From: PFJX01 sp031426815
GTDB taxonomy: Bacteria > Pseudomonadota > Gammaproteobacteria > Burkholderiales > Thiobacillaceae
Assembly (NCBI GenBank): GCA_031426815.1
Contig: JASJPG010000030.1
Span: 1 to 64,000 of the forward strand
Reading direction: 5' to 3'
Length of the DNA stretch: 64,000 bases
Under the pieces are notes generated by a model. It saw only the letters and a program-made list of their open reading frames with translations, searched no databases and had not been told where the DNA came from. The translations under genes and the position numbers were made by a program. Positions 15,480 to 23,845 of this stretch are shown here, piece by piece. Position 1 is the stretch's first letter. Each line of letters opens with the position of its first letter.

Positions 15480-15503
15480 TTCCCGCATTGAGCAATACGG
15501 GAA
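15480..15503 (+). terminator. Possible terminator hairpin after the Smr gene
   Basis: ttcccg and cgggaa pair around an inner att/aat step with one mismatch (ttcccgcattgagcaatacg then ggaa). It follows the Smr stop by 21 bp. The T-tract is weak (actctta). Confidence 0.35.
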
Positions 15504-15646
15504 ACTCTTAGGAAGATCGGCATTCATTTGCCTGACAACGGCACGACAAAGGACGGCTTTCAGCCGCAATCAATCAACTGGATGACTGGACTTTTCCTGA
15601 GCGGAAAACAAATCGACATCCTCAGCAGATGCAGTAAATTAATAAA

Positions 15647-15671
15647 ATAATGCATCTGGTTATTGCATTAT
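15647..15671. promoter_or_regulatory. AT-rich upstream region with inverted repeat before the H-NS gene
   Basis: ataatgca (15647-15654) and tgcattat (15664-15671) form an 8-bp inverted repeat in an AT-rich stretch about 70 bp before the start codon. H-NS genes are often autoregulated through curved AT-rich DNA; that role here is inference. The rest of the 280-bp gap (15459-15738) shows no gene. Confidence 0.35.
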
Positions 15672-15738
15672 CAAGTGATGATTCATTATCATCGCGTCGC
15701 TCAAATATTTCGGGCATAAACATTCTTGGAGAACGTAC

Positions 15739-16050
15739 ATGTCTTCCTATCAGGAAATTCTTTCCCAAATTGAAGATCTCAAGCGCAAAGCTGAAGATGC
15801 ACGTCGGCAAGAAATGTCAGGCGCACTTGCGGAAATCAGGCGTTTGATGGCGCAATTCGGCATTTCTGCCGAAGATCTTGGATCTTCCGGCCGCGCAGTG
15901 GCTGGCAAAGGCAAAAGCCGCGGCATTGTTGCTGCAAAATATCGCGACCCCGTCAGCGGTAAAACCTGGACCGGTCGCGGCCGCCGCCCGGGCTGGGTGG
16001 TTGACCTGGAAGGTCAAGGCAAAACGCTGGACGATTGCCGTATTTCTTGA
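15739..16050 (+). CDS. H-NS family nucleoid protein
   Basis: A 103-aa protein. The N-terminal coiled coil (about 5-50) drives oligomerisation, and the C-terminal H-NS domain carries the DNA-binding core TWTGRGRRPGW. The ATG at 15739 has GGAG upstream. The length fits the short BpH3/MvaT-unlike H-NS proteins of Betaproteobacteria. As a silencer of AT-rich DNA it may act on the AT-rich O-antigen genes at 34-38 kb (inference). Confidence 0.93.
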   Translation: MSSYQEILSQIEDLKRKAEDARRQEMSGALAEIRRLMAQFGISAEDLGSSGRAVAGKGKSRGIVAAKYRDPVSGKTWTGRGRRPGWVVDLEGQGKTLDDCRIS

Positions 16051-16069
16051 AATCAGGCGTCTTGTTTTG

Positions 16070-16104
16070 AAATAAAAAACCCCGCCAAGCGGGGTTTTTT
16101 ATTT
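16070..16104. terminator. Strong bidirectional intrinsic terminator
   Basis: A perfect 16-bp inverted repeat: aaataaaaaaccccgc, loop caa, gcggggttttttattt. GC stem plus T-run on both strands. It separates the convergent H-NS-like and sucA genes. Confidence 0.93.
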
Positions 16105-16127
16105 CCGGCTTCCGGGCCTCGCCGGAA
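16103..16127. repeat. REP-like hairpin next to the terminator
   Basis: ttccggc (16103-16109) and gccggaa (16121-16127) around an 11-bp loop, followed by tgacg. Read on the - strand it begins cgtcattccggc, a common dispersed bacterial repeat motif. Confidence 0.4.
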
Positions 16128-16144
16128 TGACGATTAAGTCGCCC

Positions 16145-18850
16145 CTAGAACAATGCCGCTTTGATGATGGCTTCCAGTTGGGTTTTGTGTTGGCTCGCTA
16201 TGCCTGTGGCTGGCGCAGAAGATTCCGGACGTCCGGCATAGCGCATGGGTAGCGTCGAGAGTTGCCGCAGGTGATGCGCCATGAATCGCCACGGTCCTTG
16301 ATTGCGAGGTTCATCCTGAGCCCAGACCATTTCCTGCGCATTGGAATAACGATCAAGCAATGCCTTCAACTCGTTATCCGGGAACGGATACAGCTGCTCG
16401 ACTCTGATAAGCGCAATATTTTCCAGTCCCTTTTCTTTGCGCGCGCGCGCCAGATCGTAATAAACCCGACCGCTGCAAAACACCAGGCGATTAACATTTT
16501 CCGGCGTGGTGTTTGCAACGTCATCCAGCAACGGCTGAAAACCGCCTGCAGCCAATTCTCTTAGCGGAGAAACCGCATCGGGGTGGCGTAACAGGCTTTT
16601 TGGCGTAAACAGAATCAACGGCTTGCGATAAGGTCGTACCACTTGCCGGCGCAATACATGGAACATTTGTGCCGGGGTGCTGGGCTGAATAATCTGGATA
16701 TTGTCGTGTGCGGTCAGTTGCAGAAAACGTTCGATACGGCCGGATGAATGTTCCGGCCCCTGGCCTTCATAGCCATGCGGCAGAAATAACGCGAGTCCAT
16801 TCAAACGATCCCATTTTGTTTCGCCCGATGCGATGAATTGATCGATGACGACTTGGGCGCCATTCACGAAATCGCCAAACTGGGCTTCCCAGATGACCAA
16901 TTGATCCGGGGCGGCGCCGGCATAGCCGTATTCGAATCCAAGCACGGCTTCTTCCGAAAGCAGCGAGTCGATTACCAGGAAATTGGCCTGTCCCGGAATC
17001 AGATGTTGCAGCGGAATAAATACCCCGGCATCCCAGCGTTCACGATTCTGGTCGTGCAAAACGGCGTGGCGATGAAAAAAGGTGCCGCGCCCGGAGTCCT
17101 GCCCGGTCAAACGGACCGGCACGCCATCGCTGAGCAAGCTGGCATAGGCCAGATTCTCCGCCATGCCCCAATCCAGCGATTGAGCGCCCTCTCCCATCGC
17201 TTTCCGATCATCCATGATCTTCTGCACGCGCGGATGCAGCGTGAAATTGGTCGGCACGTCGAGCAAACGCTTTACCAGCGCCTGCAATCTGTTCAACGGG
17301 ATCGCCGTGCGCGCTTCTGCGCGCCAATGTGCATCGCGGAAAGGAGCCCAATCCGCTGCAAAAGGATTCTTTGCGCCGGCCTGATGGCTGGCAGGCGCAT
17401 CCAGGCTCGCCTTGTAGGCCTGGATCATCGAGGTCGACTCTTCCGCACTGACCACATCCTGCGTCGCCAGGCGGGCGGCATAGAGAGCACGCGTGCTGGG
17501 CAAGGCATTGATGCGGCGGTACATCAACGGCTGCGTGGCCATCGGTTCGTCCTGCTCGTTGTGGCCCAGGCGGCGATAGCAAATGAGGTCGATAGCGATG
17601 TCGCGCTTCCAGAACATGCGGTATTCGATGGCGATGCGTGCGGCGCGGATCACCGCTTCCGGATCGTCGCCATTGACGTGCAATACCGGCGCTTCAACCA
17701 TTTTCATGACATCGGTGCAATACAAGCTGGAGCGGGTGTCGCGCGGGTCGGAAGTGGTGAAACCGATCTGATTGTTGATCACGACATGTATCGTGCCGCC
17801 GGTCTTGAAGCCGCGCGTTGCCGCCATGTTCAGCGTTTCCATGACCACGCCCTGGCCGGCGAGCGCGGCATCGCCGTGGATAAGGATGGGCATCACCTGG
17901 CTGCCGTCGCGGTCGCCGCGACGCTGTTGCTGCGCACGCACCCAGCCTTCGACGACCGGATTGACGATTTCCAGATGCGACGGATTGAACGCCAGCGCGA
18001 CCCGGATCGGACCGCCGGCGGTAATCAGATCGGCCGCAAAGCCCTGGTGATACTTCACGTCGCCGCTGCGGCGGACATCCACTTCTTCATGCTGCGCATG
18101 TTCGAACAGTTCGATCACCGACCTGTCCAGCACGTTATGCAACACATTGAGGCGTCCCCGGTGCGCCATGCCCAAACCGATTTCCTGGATGCCGACGCGG
18201 GCGGATTGCTCGATCAGATCGTTCAACAGCGGAATCAGCGATTCCGCGCCTTCCAGCGAAAAGCGTTTCTGGCCGACGAAGCGCGTGTGCAGCGTTTTTT
18301 CCAGCGTCTCCGCCGCCGTCAACTGGCGCAGCAACCAGCAGCGCAGATCGGCATCGAACACAGGCGCACCGAATTCGCCTTCCAGCCGCTTCTGTAGCCA
18401 GCGTTTTTGCTGGGTGTCGCTCAAATGCATGTATTCCAGCGAGAGCGTGCCGCAATAAGCCTTTTTCACGCGCGAGATGATGTTGCGCAGGGTGTCGCGC
18501 GGCGGCCCCGCCAACGAGCCCGTCTCGTATTGCTGATCCAGGTCGGCTGGCGCCAGGCCGTGATTGGCCGGGTCCAGTTCGGGAATGTGCGGCGGCGGCA
18601 GGCGTTTGAGCGGATCGAGATCAGCGGCGCGAAAGCCATGAAAACGGTAGGCGTTGATCAGTTGCAACACGCCGACCTGGGTCGCCTCACATTTCAGCAA
18701 GGGCAGATCGGAGATTTCAACCGCTTCCTTTTTGGCAAATCGCGTCGGCGGCGGCACCGGTGTCTGCTCGGGATGTTCCGCCTCGAATGCGGCCAGATAC
18801 TCGGCGCTACCGGAAAACAGCGCTGTTGCAGGGATGGAATCACGCTTCAT
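16145..18850 (-). CDS. sucA: 2-oxoglutarate dehydrogenase E1 component
   Basis: A 901-aa thiamine-diphosphate enzyme that decarboxylates 2-oxoglutarate in the TCA cycle. ATG at 18850 begins MKRDSIPATALFSGSAEYLA, the usual E1o N-terminal helix; a frame open from 19030 would overlap gltA. Seen are GMAHRGRLNVL, the ThDP region HGDAALAGQGVVMETLN, and the E1o His-Asn motif RRLGHNEQDEP. It is the last gene of the sdh-gltA-sucA run. No sucB or lpd follows: the next gene is the convergent H-NS-like gene. The E2 and E3 subunits must be encoded elsewhere. Confidence 0.97.
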   Translation of the reverse strand: MKRDSIPATALFSGSAEYLAAFEAEHPEQTPVPPPTRFAKKEAVEISDLPLLKCEATQVGVLQLINAYRFHGFRAADLDPLKRLPPPHIPELDPANHGLAPADLDQQYETGSLAGPPRDTLRNIISRVKKAYCGTLSLEYMHLSDTQQKRWLQKRLEGEFGAPVFDADLRCWLLRQLTAAETLEKTLHTRFVGQKRFSLEGAESLIPLLNDLIEQSARVGIQEIGLGMAHRGRLNVLHNVLDRSVIELFEHAQHEEVDVRRSGDVKYHQGFAADLITAGGPIRVALAFNPSHLEIVNPVVEGWVRAQQQRRGDRDGSQVMPILIHGDAALAGQGVVMETLNMAATRGFKTGGTIHVVINNQIGFTTSDPRDTRSSLYCTDVMKMVEAPVLHVNGDDPEAVIRAARIAIEYRMFWKRDIAIDLICYRRLGHNEQDEPMATQPLMYRRINALPSTRALYAARLATQDVVSAEESTSMIQAYKASLDAPASHQAGAKNPFAADWAPFRDAHWRAEARTAIPLNRLQALVKRLLDVPTNFTLHPRVQKIMDDRKAMGEGAQSLDWGMAENLAYASLLSDGVPVRLTGQDSGRGTFFHRHAVLHDQNRERWDAGVFIPLQHLIPGQANFLVIDSLLSEEAVLGFEYGYAGAAPDQLVIWEAQFGDFVNGAQVVIDQFIASGETKWDRLNGLALFLPHGYEGQGPEHSSGRIERFLQLTAHDNIQIIQPSTPAQMFHVLRRQVVRPYRKPLILFTPKSLLRHPDAVSPLRELAAGGFQPLLDDVANTTPENVNRLVFCSGRVYYDLARARKEKGLENIALIRVEQLYPFPDNELKALLDRYSNAQEMVWAQDEPRNQGPWRFMAHHLRQLSTLPMRYAGRPESSAPATGIASQHKTQLEAIIKAALF

Positions 18851-18921
18851 GTTTGCCCCGTTTTCACATCGATCCGAACAAAAAAGGGGCGAAACATCGC
18901 CCCCAGCGTAATTTGCCGTTG

Positions 18922-20214
18922 TTACTCGCCGCGCAAGGCGACCGGCACGAACTCGCGTCGCAACGGTCCGGTATAGAGCTGGCGCGGACGTGCGATCTTG
19001 TGGCCCGGTGCGGCGACCATTTCGTTCCACTGCGCAATCCAGCCGGCGGTGCGCGCCAGCGCGAAAATCGCGGTGAACATCGAAGTCGGAATGCCGAGCG
19101 CGCGCAATACGATGCCGGAATAGAAATCGACGTTGGGATACAGCTTCTTTTCGATGAAATATTCATCTTCCAACGCGATCTGCTCCAGCTTCAGCGCGAT
19201 CTTGAACATCGGGTCGTCGTGCAGGCCCAGTTCGTCGAGCACTTCATGACAGGTCTGCCGCATGATCGCCGCGCGCGGATCCATGTTCTTGTAGACGCGA
19301 TGGCCGAAGCCCATGAGACGGAAGCCGGAGGTCTTGTCCTTGGCGCGTTTGACGAATTCGCCGATGCGCGCAACATCGCCGATCTCGGCCAGCATGGTCA
19401 GCACCGCTTCATTCGCGCCACCATGCAGCGGCCCCCACAAACATGCCGTGCCGGCGGCGATGCAGGCGAACGGATTGGCGAAACTGGAACCGGCCATGCG
19501 GACGGTCGAGGTCGATGCGTTCTGTTCGTGGTCGGCATGCAGGATGAAGATGCGGTCCAGCGCGCGCGCCAGGATCGGGTTGGGCTCGTATTTCTCGCAC
19601 GGATTGGCGTGCAGCATGTGCAGGAAATTTTCCGCATAGCCCATGTGGTTCTGCGGATAGATGAACGGCTCGCCCTTGTTGTACTTGTACGACCAGGCCG
19701 CCACCGTCGGCACTTTCGCCAACAGCCGGAACATCGATATTTCGCGCTGCTTGGGATCGGCGACATCGCTGCCTTCCGGATAGAACGCCGCCATCGCGCC
19801 GATGATCGACACCATCACCGCCATCGGGTGCGCGTCGCGCCGGAAACCCTTGTACAGCGACAGCATCTGGTCGTGCAGCATGCTGTGGCGGCTGATCAGG
19901 GAATCGAATTCGATTTTCTGCTCGGCCGTGGGCAACTCGCCATGCCAGAGCAGATAGGACACTTCCAGGAAATCGGAACGTTCGGCCAGTTGTTCGATCG
20001 GGTAGCCGCGGTAATAGAGCAGGCCGAGGTCGCCATCGATGTAGGTAATGCTGGAGGAGCAACTGGCGGTGGAGAGAAAGCCCGGGTCATAGGTGAAATG
20101 GCCCTGACTACCCAGGGAGCGGGTGTCGATGACATCCGGCCCCAGCGTGCCCTGCATGGTCGGCAGTTCGATGCTTTGCGTATTGATCTGAAGGTTGGCG
20201 GTTGGCTTGGTCAT
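18922..20214 (-). CDS. gltA: Citrate synthase (type II)
   Basis: A 430-aa enzyme that condenses acetyl-CoA and oxaloacetate. The start MTKPTANLQINTQSIELPTM at 20214 follows sdhE by 7 bp. Active-site segments are present: WGPLHGGANEAVL, MGFGHRVYKNMDPRA and the late Asp segment NVDFYSGI. Length and N-terminal domain fit the hexameric, NADH-sensitive Gram-negative type. A 71-bp gap leads to sucA. Confidence 0.97.
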   Translation of the reverse strand: MTKPTANLQINTQSIELPTMQGTLGPDVIDTRSLGSQGHFTYDPGFLSTASCSSSITYIDGDLGLLYYRGYPIEQLAERSDFLEVSYLLWHGELPTAEQKIEFDSLISRHSMLHDQMLSLYKGFRRDAHPMAVMVSIIGAMAAFYPEGSDVADPKQREISMFRLLAKVPTVAAWSYKYNKGEPFIYPQNHMGYAENFLHMLHANPCEKYEPNPILARALDRIFILHADHEQNASTSTVRMAGSSFANPFACIAAGTACLWGPLHGGANEAVLTMLAEIGDVARIGEFVKRAKDKTSGFRLMGFGHRVYKNMDPRAAIMRQTCHEVLDELGLHDDPMFKIALKLEQIALEDEYFIEKKLYPNVDFYSGIVLRALGIPTSMFTAIFALARTAGWIAQWNEMVAAPGHKIARPRQLYTGPLRREFVPVALRGE

Positions 20215-20221
20215 GTTGTTA

Positions 20222-20455
20222 TCACCTTGGATATCGGGTTGTTTTGATCTCTTCCACCAGGCGCTGGAATTCGGCTGGCGGAGCACGCTCCGCCGTGATC
20301 CAGTCGAACAGGGCCATATCGTCCTGATCCAGCAGCTTGGCGAAAACGGCCCGCTGATCGGCGGGCAAATCGGCATATCGAACGTCGAGAAACCGCGTGA
20401 GCCACGCGTCCAGTTCCAGCATGCCGCGCCGGCATAGCCAGCGCAATCGGTTCAT
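20222..20455 (-). CDS. sdhE: FAD assembly factor SdhE
   Basis: A 77-aa protein that promotes covalent flavinylation of SdhA. It has the signature CRRGMLELD and the family ending DWITAERAPPAEFQRLVEEI. The ATG at 20455 gives MNRLRWLCRRG, which aligns with known SdhE starts; a TTG at 20473, 4 bp after sdhB, would add six residues. Its place between sdhB and gltA fits its role. Confidence 0.92.
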   Translation of the reverse strand: MNRLRWLCRRGMLELDAWLTRFLDVRYADLPADQRAVFAKLLDQDDMALFDWITAERAPPAEFQRLVEEIKTTRYPR

Positions 20456-20477
20456 GGAGGGTTCGGCGGTCAAGCGC

Positions 20478-21188
20478 TTACAACGCCCGTTTCACGAGGA
20501 GCGACTTGATTTTGCCGATGGCGGCAGTGGGGTTCAACCCTTTCGGGCAGACCTCGACGCAGTTCATGATGCCGTGACAGCGGAACAGCCGGTACGGATC
20601 TTCCAGAAAATCCAGGCGCTCGTTGGTCGACTGGTCACGCGTATCGGCGATGAAACGGTAACCCTGCAGCAACGCGGCAGGACCGAGGAACTTGTCCGGG
20701 TTCCACCAGAACGATGGACATGACGTCGTGCAGCAACCGCACAGGATGCATTCCCACAGACCATCCAGCTCGGCGCGGTCTTGCGGGCTTTGCAGACGCT
20801 CGTTTTCCGGTTCCGGATCGAGATTGATCAGATAGGGTTTCACCGCGCGGTAGTGCCGATAGAACTGCTCCATGTCGACGATCAGGTCGCGGATCACGCC
20901 CAGGCGCGGCAGCGGTCGAATTTCGATCGGTTCCTTCAAGCCTTCCAGCGGCGTGATGCAGGCCAGCACATTGCTGCCGTTGACGTTGACGCCATCGGAA
21001 CCGCATACGCCCTCGCGGCAGGAGCGGCGGAACGACAGGCTTTCGTCGAGCGTGTCCTTGATCGCGATGAGCGCATCCAGCACCTTCTTGCCTTGCGGGT
21101 CGAATGCGATTTCATAGTCCTGCATGCTCGGCTTATTGGCTGAACCCGTGCCGGATTCGGGGTCGTAGCGATAGATCCGGAAGCGCAT
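20478..21188 (-). CDS. sdhB: Succinate dehydrogenase iron-sulfur subunit
   Basis: A 236-aa subunit of complex II that carries electrons from SdhA to quinone. The N-terminal [2Fe-2S] motif is CREGVCGSDG with a later Cys (VLAC). The C-terminal [4Fe-4S] and [3Fe-4S] motifs are CILCGCCTTSCP and CHGIMNCVEVCPKGLNP. It starts one base after the sdhA stop. Confidence 0.97.
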   Translation of the reverse strand: MRFRIYRYDPESGTGSANKPSMQDYEIAFDPQGKKVLDALIAIKDTLDESLSFRRSCREGVCGSDGVNVNGSNVLACITPLEGLKEPIEIRPLPRLGVIRDLIVDMEQFYRHYRAVKPYLINLDPEPENERLQSPQDRAELDGLWECILCGCCTTSCPSFWWNPDKFLGPAALLQGYRFIADTRDQSTNERLDFLEDPYRLFRCHGIMNCVEVCPKGLNPTAAIGKIKSLLVKRAL

Positions 21189-21189
21189 A

Positions 21190-22980
21190 TCAGTACGTCC
21201 TTTCCTTCGGCTGGAACGTGTCGACCGTCAACGGTTTCAGCCGTACCGGCTTGTAGTCGAGCTGATCGTTCTCGCGGAAATACAGCGTGTGGCGCAACCA
21301 CTGGTCGTCGTTCCGCTGCGGGTGGTCTTCCCGGCTATGCGCACCGCGGCTTTCTGTGCGGGCGAGTGCGGAAACCAGCGTGGCACGCGCGACCGGGATC
21401 AGGTTTTCCAGTTCCAATGCCTCCAGCCGGGCGGTGTTGAACATCTTGCTGTGATCGCTCAACGCCGCGTCGGGCAGGCGGGCTTCCACCTTGTCCAGCT
21501 TCTCGATGCCTTCCTTGAGCAGTGCCTCGGTGCGGTAGACGCCGCAATGGTCCTGCATCGCCTTCTGCATGTCGGTGCGCAGGCTGGCGACCGTTTCCGA
21601 GCCGGCCTTCTTATCCCAGCGTGCCAGGCGTGCCAGCGATTTATCCACTTGCGCCTGCGGCAGCGGCCGCGGAATCGGGTTCTCGCGCAGGAAGTCGAGC
21701 ATGTGCACGCCCGCCGCGCGGCCGAACACCACCAGATCGAGCAGCGAATTGCCGCCCAGGCGGTTGGCGCCATGCACCGAAACGCAGGCGCATTCGCCAA
21801 CGGCGTACAGACCCGGCACCGGCTCTTCCGGGCCATATCGCACCGGCGTGACGACCTGGCCATGCATGTTGCTGGGAATGCCGCCCATCATGTAATGCGC
21901 GGTCGGCGTCACCGGAATCGGGCCGGTGATCGGGTCGGCGCCGGCGAACTGCATCGACAGTTCGCGAATACCCGGCAGGCGCGCCATGATCTTTTCCGCG
22001 CCGAGATGTTCGATCTTCAGATGCACGTAATCGCCATGCGGCCCGCAACCGCGTCCGGCCCGCAACTCCTGCGCGATGGCGCGCGCCACCACGTCGCGCG
22101 AGGCGAGATCCTTGGCGTTGGGCGCATAGCGCGCCATGAACTTCTCGCCGTCCTTGTTTTCCAGGAAACCGCCCTCCCCGCGCACGCCTTCCGAAATCAG
22201 GCTGCCCACTTCCGGAATGCCGGTCGGGTGAAATTGCCAGAACTCCATGTCTTCCAGCGGCAGGCCGGCACGCAACACCATGCCGAGGCCGTCGCCGGTG
22301 TTGATGTGGGCATTGGTCGAGTGGCGGAAGATGCGGCAGGCGCCGCCGGTGGCCAGCAGTGTGGCGCGCGACTCGAACAGCCAGGGCTGGCCGGTCTCGA
22401 TTTCCAGCGCGGTGACGCCGAGGATGCTGCCCTCTTCATCGCGGATCAGGTCGAGCGCGAAAAACTCGTCGAAGAACTGCGTGCGCGCCGCGATATTGCG
22501 CTGGTACAGCGTATGCAGCAGCGCGTGGCCGGTACGGTCGGCCGCCGCGCAGGTGCGGATCGCCTGCTCGCCGCCATAGTTCTGCGACTGTCCGCCGAAC
22601 GGACGTTGATAAATCTTGCCGTTTTCCAGGCGCGAGAACGGCAAGCCCATGTGTTCCAGCTCATACACCGCGCTGGGTGCGTTGCGGCACATGAACTCGA
22701 TGGCGTCCTGGTCGCCCAGATAATCAGAGCCCTTCACCGTGTCGTACATGTGCCAATGCCAGTTGTCGTTCGACACATTGGCCAGCGCCGCCGTGATGCC
22801 GCCCTGCGCGGAGACGGTATGCGAGCGCGTCGGGAACACCTTGGAGATCAGCGCGACCTTCAGATTAGCCTCGGCCAGTTGCAACGCCGCGCGCAGGCCG
22901 GCGCCGCCGCCACCGACGATCACCGCATCGAAGGTGCGCTTGGGTATCCGGGTCTGGGTTGGGCTCTGGGGTTGGCTCAC
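21190..22980 (-). CDS. sdhA: Succinate dehydrogenase flavoprotein subunit
   Basis: A 596-aa catalytic subunit that oxidises succinate to fumarate. FAD motif GGGGAGLRAALQ; covalent FAD His in RSHTVSAQGG; catalytic region with HPTGIPEVGSLISEG and the MGGIPSN segment. The start is GTG at 22980 with GGAGCG upstream; it overlaps the sdhD stop by 4 bp (GTGA). A much longer in-frame extension upstream is only the sdhD region read in another frame. Confidence 0.96.
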   Translation of the reverse strand: MSQPQSPTQTRIPKRTFDAVIVGGGGAGLRAALQLAEANLKVALISKVFPTRSHTVSAQGGITAALANVSNDNWHWHMYDTVKGSDYLGDQDAIEFMCRNAPSAVYELEHMGLPFSRLENGKIYQRPFGGQSQNYGGEQAIRTCAAADRTGHALLHTLYQRNIAARTQFFDEFFALDLIRDEEGSILGVTALEIETGQPWLFESRATLLATGGACRIFRHSTNAHINTGDGLGMVLRAGLPLEDMEFWQFHPTGIPEVGSLISEGVRGEGGFLENKDGEKFMARYAPNAKDLASRDVVARAIAQELRAGRGCGPHGDYVHLKIEHLGAEKIMARLPGIRELSMQFAGADPITGPIPVTPTAHYMMGGIPSNMHGQVVTPVRYGPEEPVPGLYAVGECACVSVHGANRLGGNSLLDLVVFGRAAGVHMLDFLRENPIPRPLPQAQVDKSLARLARWDKKAGSETVASLRTDMQKAMQDHCGVYRTEALLKEGIEKLDKVEARLPDAALSDHSKMFNTARLEALELENLIPVARATLVSALARTESRGAHSREDHPQRNDDQWLRHTLYFRENDQLDYKPVRLKPLTVDTFQPKERTY

Positions 22981-23327
22981 TTGACGCTCCACAAGATGTC
23001 GACCGCCCATACCAGGCAAGCCAGGTAGAGCACGGCAAAGGCGAGGTACAGGGACAGGCGCAACGCCAGACAGCGCGCGCAATGCAGATAGTCGATGAAG
23101 ATTTCGCGCAGGCCGATCCAGGCATGGGCCAGCAAGGCCGCCACGAACAGCAACGTCGCCACCTTCGTCGCCAGCGGCACGAAGAGGCCATGCCAAGTGG
23201 CATAGTCGAGCGAAGAAGTCAGCACGCAAACCAGGAAAACCGGCAGGAACAACGCCATGTAAACCGCGCTGGCGCGTTGTAGCAACCACATGTTCAGTCC
23301 GCCGCTCGAACCGCCGACCTGTCTCAT
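22977..23327 (-). CDS. sdhD: Succinate dehydrogenase membrane anchor subunit
   Basis: A 116-aa inner-membrane protein with three helices (about 22-43, 50-75, 88-110). HAWIGLREIFIDYL holds the heme b ligand His and quinone-site residues. ATG at 23327 overlaps the sdhC stop (ATGA). Together with SdhC it binds heme b and the quinone. Confidence 0.92.
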   Translation of the reverse strand: MRQVGGSSGGLNMWLLQRASAVYMALFLPVFLVCVLTSSLDYATWHGLFVPLATKVATLLFVAALLAHAWIGLREIFIDYLHCARCLALRLSLYLAFAVLYLACLVWAVDILWSVK

Positions 23328-23719
23328 GCCAGACCTCCAGATTTGAACAGGCTGGCCAGCGCAACGAGGCCGACCAGCACGATGGCAGCGGCCATCGCCA
23401 GCTTCGCGGTCAAACGTGCCCGCATTTTCTCTTCGCCCCAGCCGATATCGAAACCAAGATGGCGCAAACCGGCAAAGAAGTGGTGCAGCAGCGCCCACAA
23501 GGTACCCAGGCCGATCAACCAACCCAGGCCGCCGCCGAAAAACGCCTGCACGCGGGAAAAGTCCTCCGGCGAGCGCAAGGACAGCATCAGCGTGTAAAGC
23601 AAGCAGGGAATGGCCAGGGAAAGGAATGCGCCACTGGCCCGGTGCATGATGGAAACCACCCCGCCTATGGGCAATCTGATGGCTTGAAGATCCAGGAAAA
23701 ATGGGCGTTGCCGATTCAT
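23324..23719 (-). CDS. sdhC: Succinate dehydrogenase cytochrome b556 subunit
   Basis: A 131-aa inner-membrane protein with three helices. The N-terminal RPFFLDLQAIRLPIGGVVSI followed by MHRASG is the SdhC signature, and HHFFAGLRHLGFD carries the other heme-ligand His. ATG at 23719 follows GGAG. It is the first gene of sdhCDAB-sdhE-gltA-sucA. Confidence 0.95.
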   Translation of the reverse strand: MNRQRPFFLDLQAIRLPIGGVVSIMHRASGAFLSLAIPCLLYTLMLSLRSPEDFSRVQAFFGGGLGWLIGLGTLWALLHHFFAGLRHLGFDIGWGEEKMRARLTAKLAMAAAIVLVGLVALASLFKSGGLA

Positions 23720-23765
23720 GTCTCCGTCCTCTCGTGCGCGGCTGGGTGCTTGATGCAGTCGCCGC

Positions 23766-23794
23766 ATTTAACGCTTATTGCGCTGCACAATCAA
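23766..23794 (-). promoter_or_regulatory. Candidate sigma-70 promoter of the sdh operon
   Basis: On the - strand TTGATT (23789-23794) and TTAAAT (23766-23771) are 17 bp apart, each four of six to consensus, about 45 bp upstream of the sdhC start codon. Based on sequence only. Confidence 0.4.
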
Positions 23795-23845
23795 TATTTG
23801 AAAACGGCTATCCCGGTGCAGGCCCGCCCTGCCCGACCCGCATTC

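Noticed and set aside
16838..18397. 519-codon open frame antisense to sucA
   Set aside because: Same reasoning; sucA has thiamine and E1o motifs over this span.
21289..23028. 579-codon open frame antisense to sdhA
   Set aside because: Overlaps the complete sdhA with its FAD motifs; composition is Arg/His/Gln-rich as expected for an antisense GC-rich frame.
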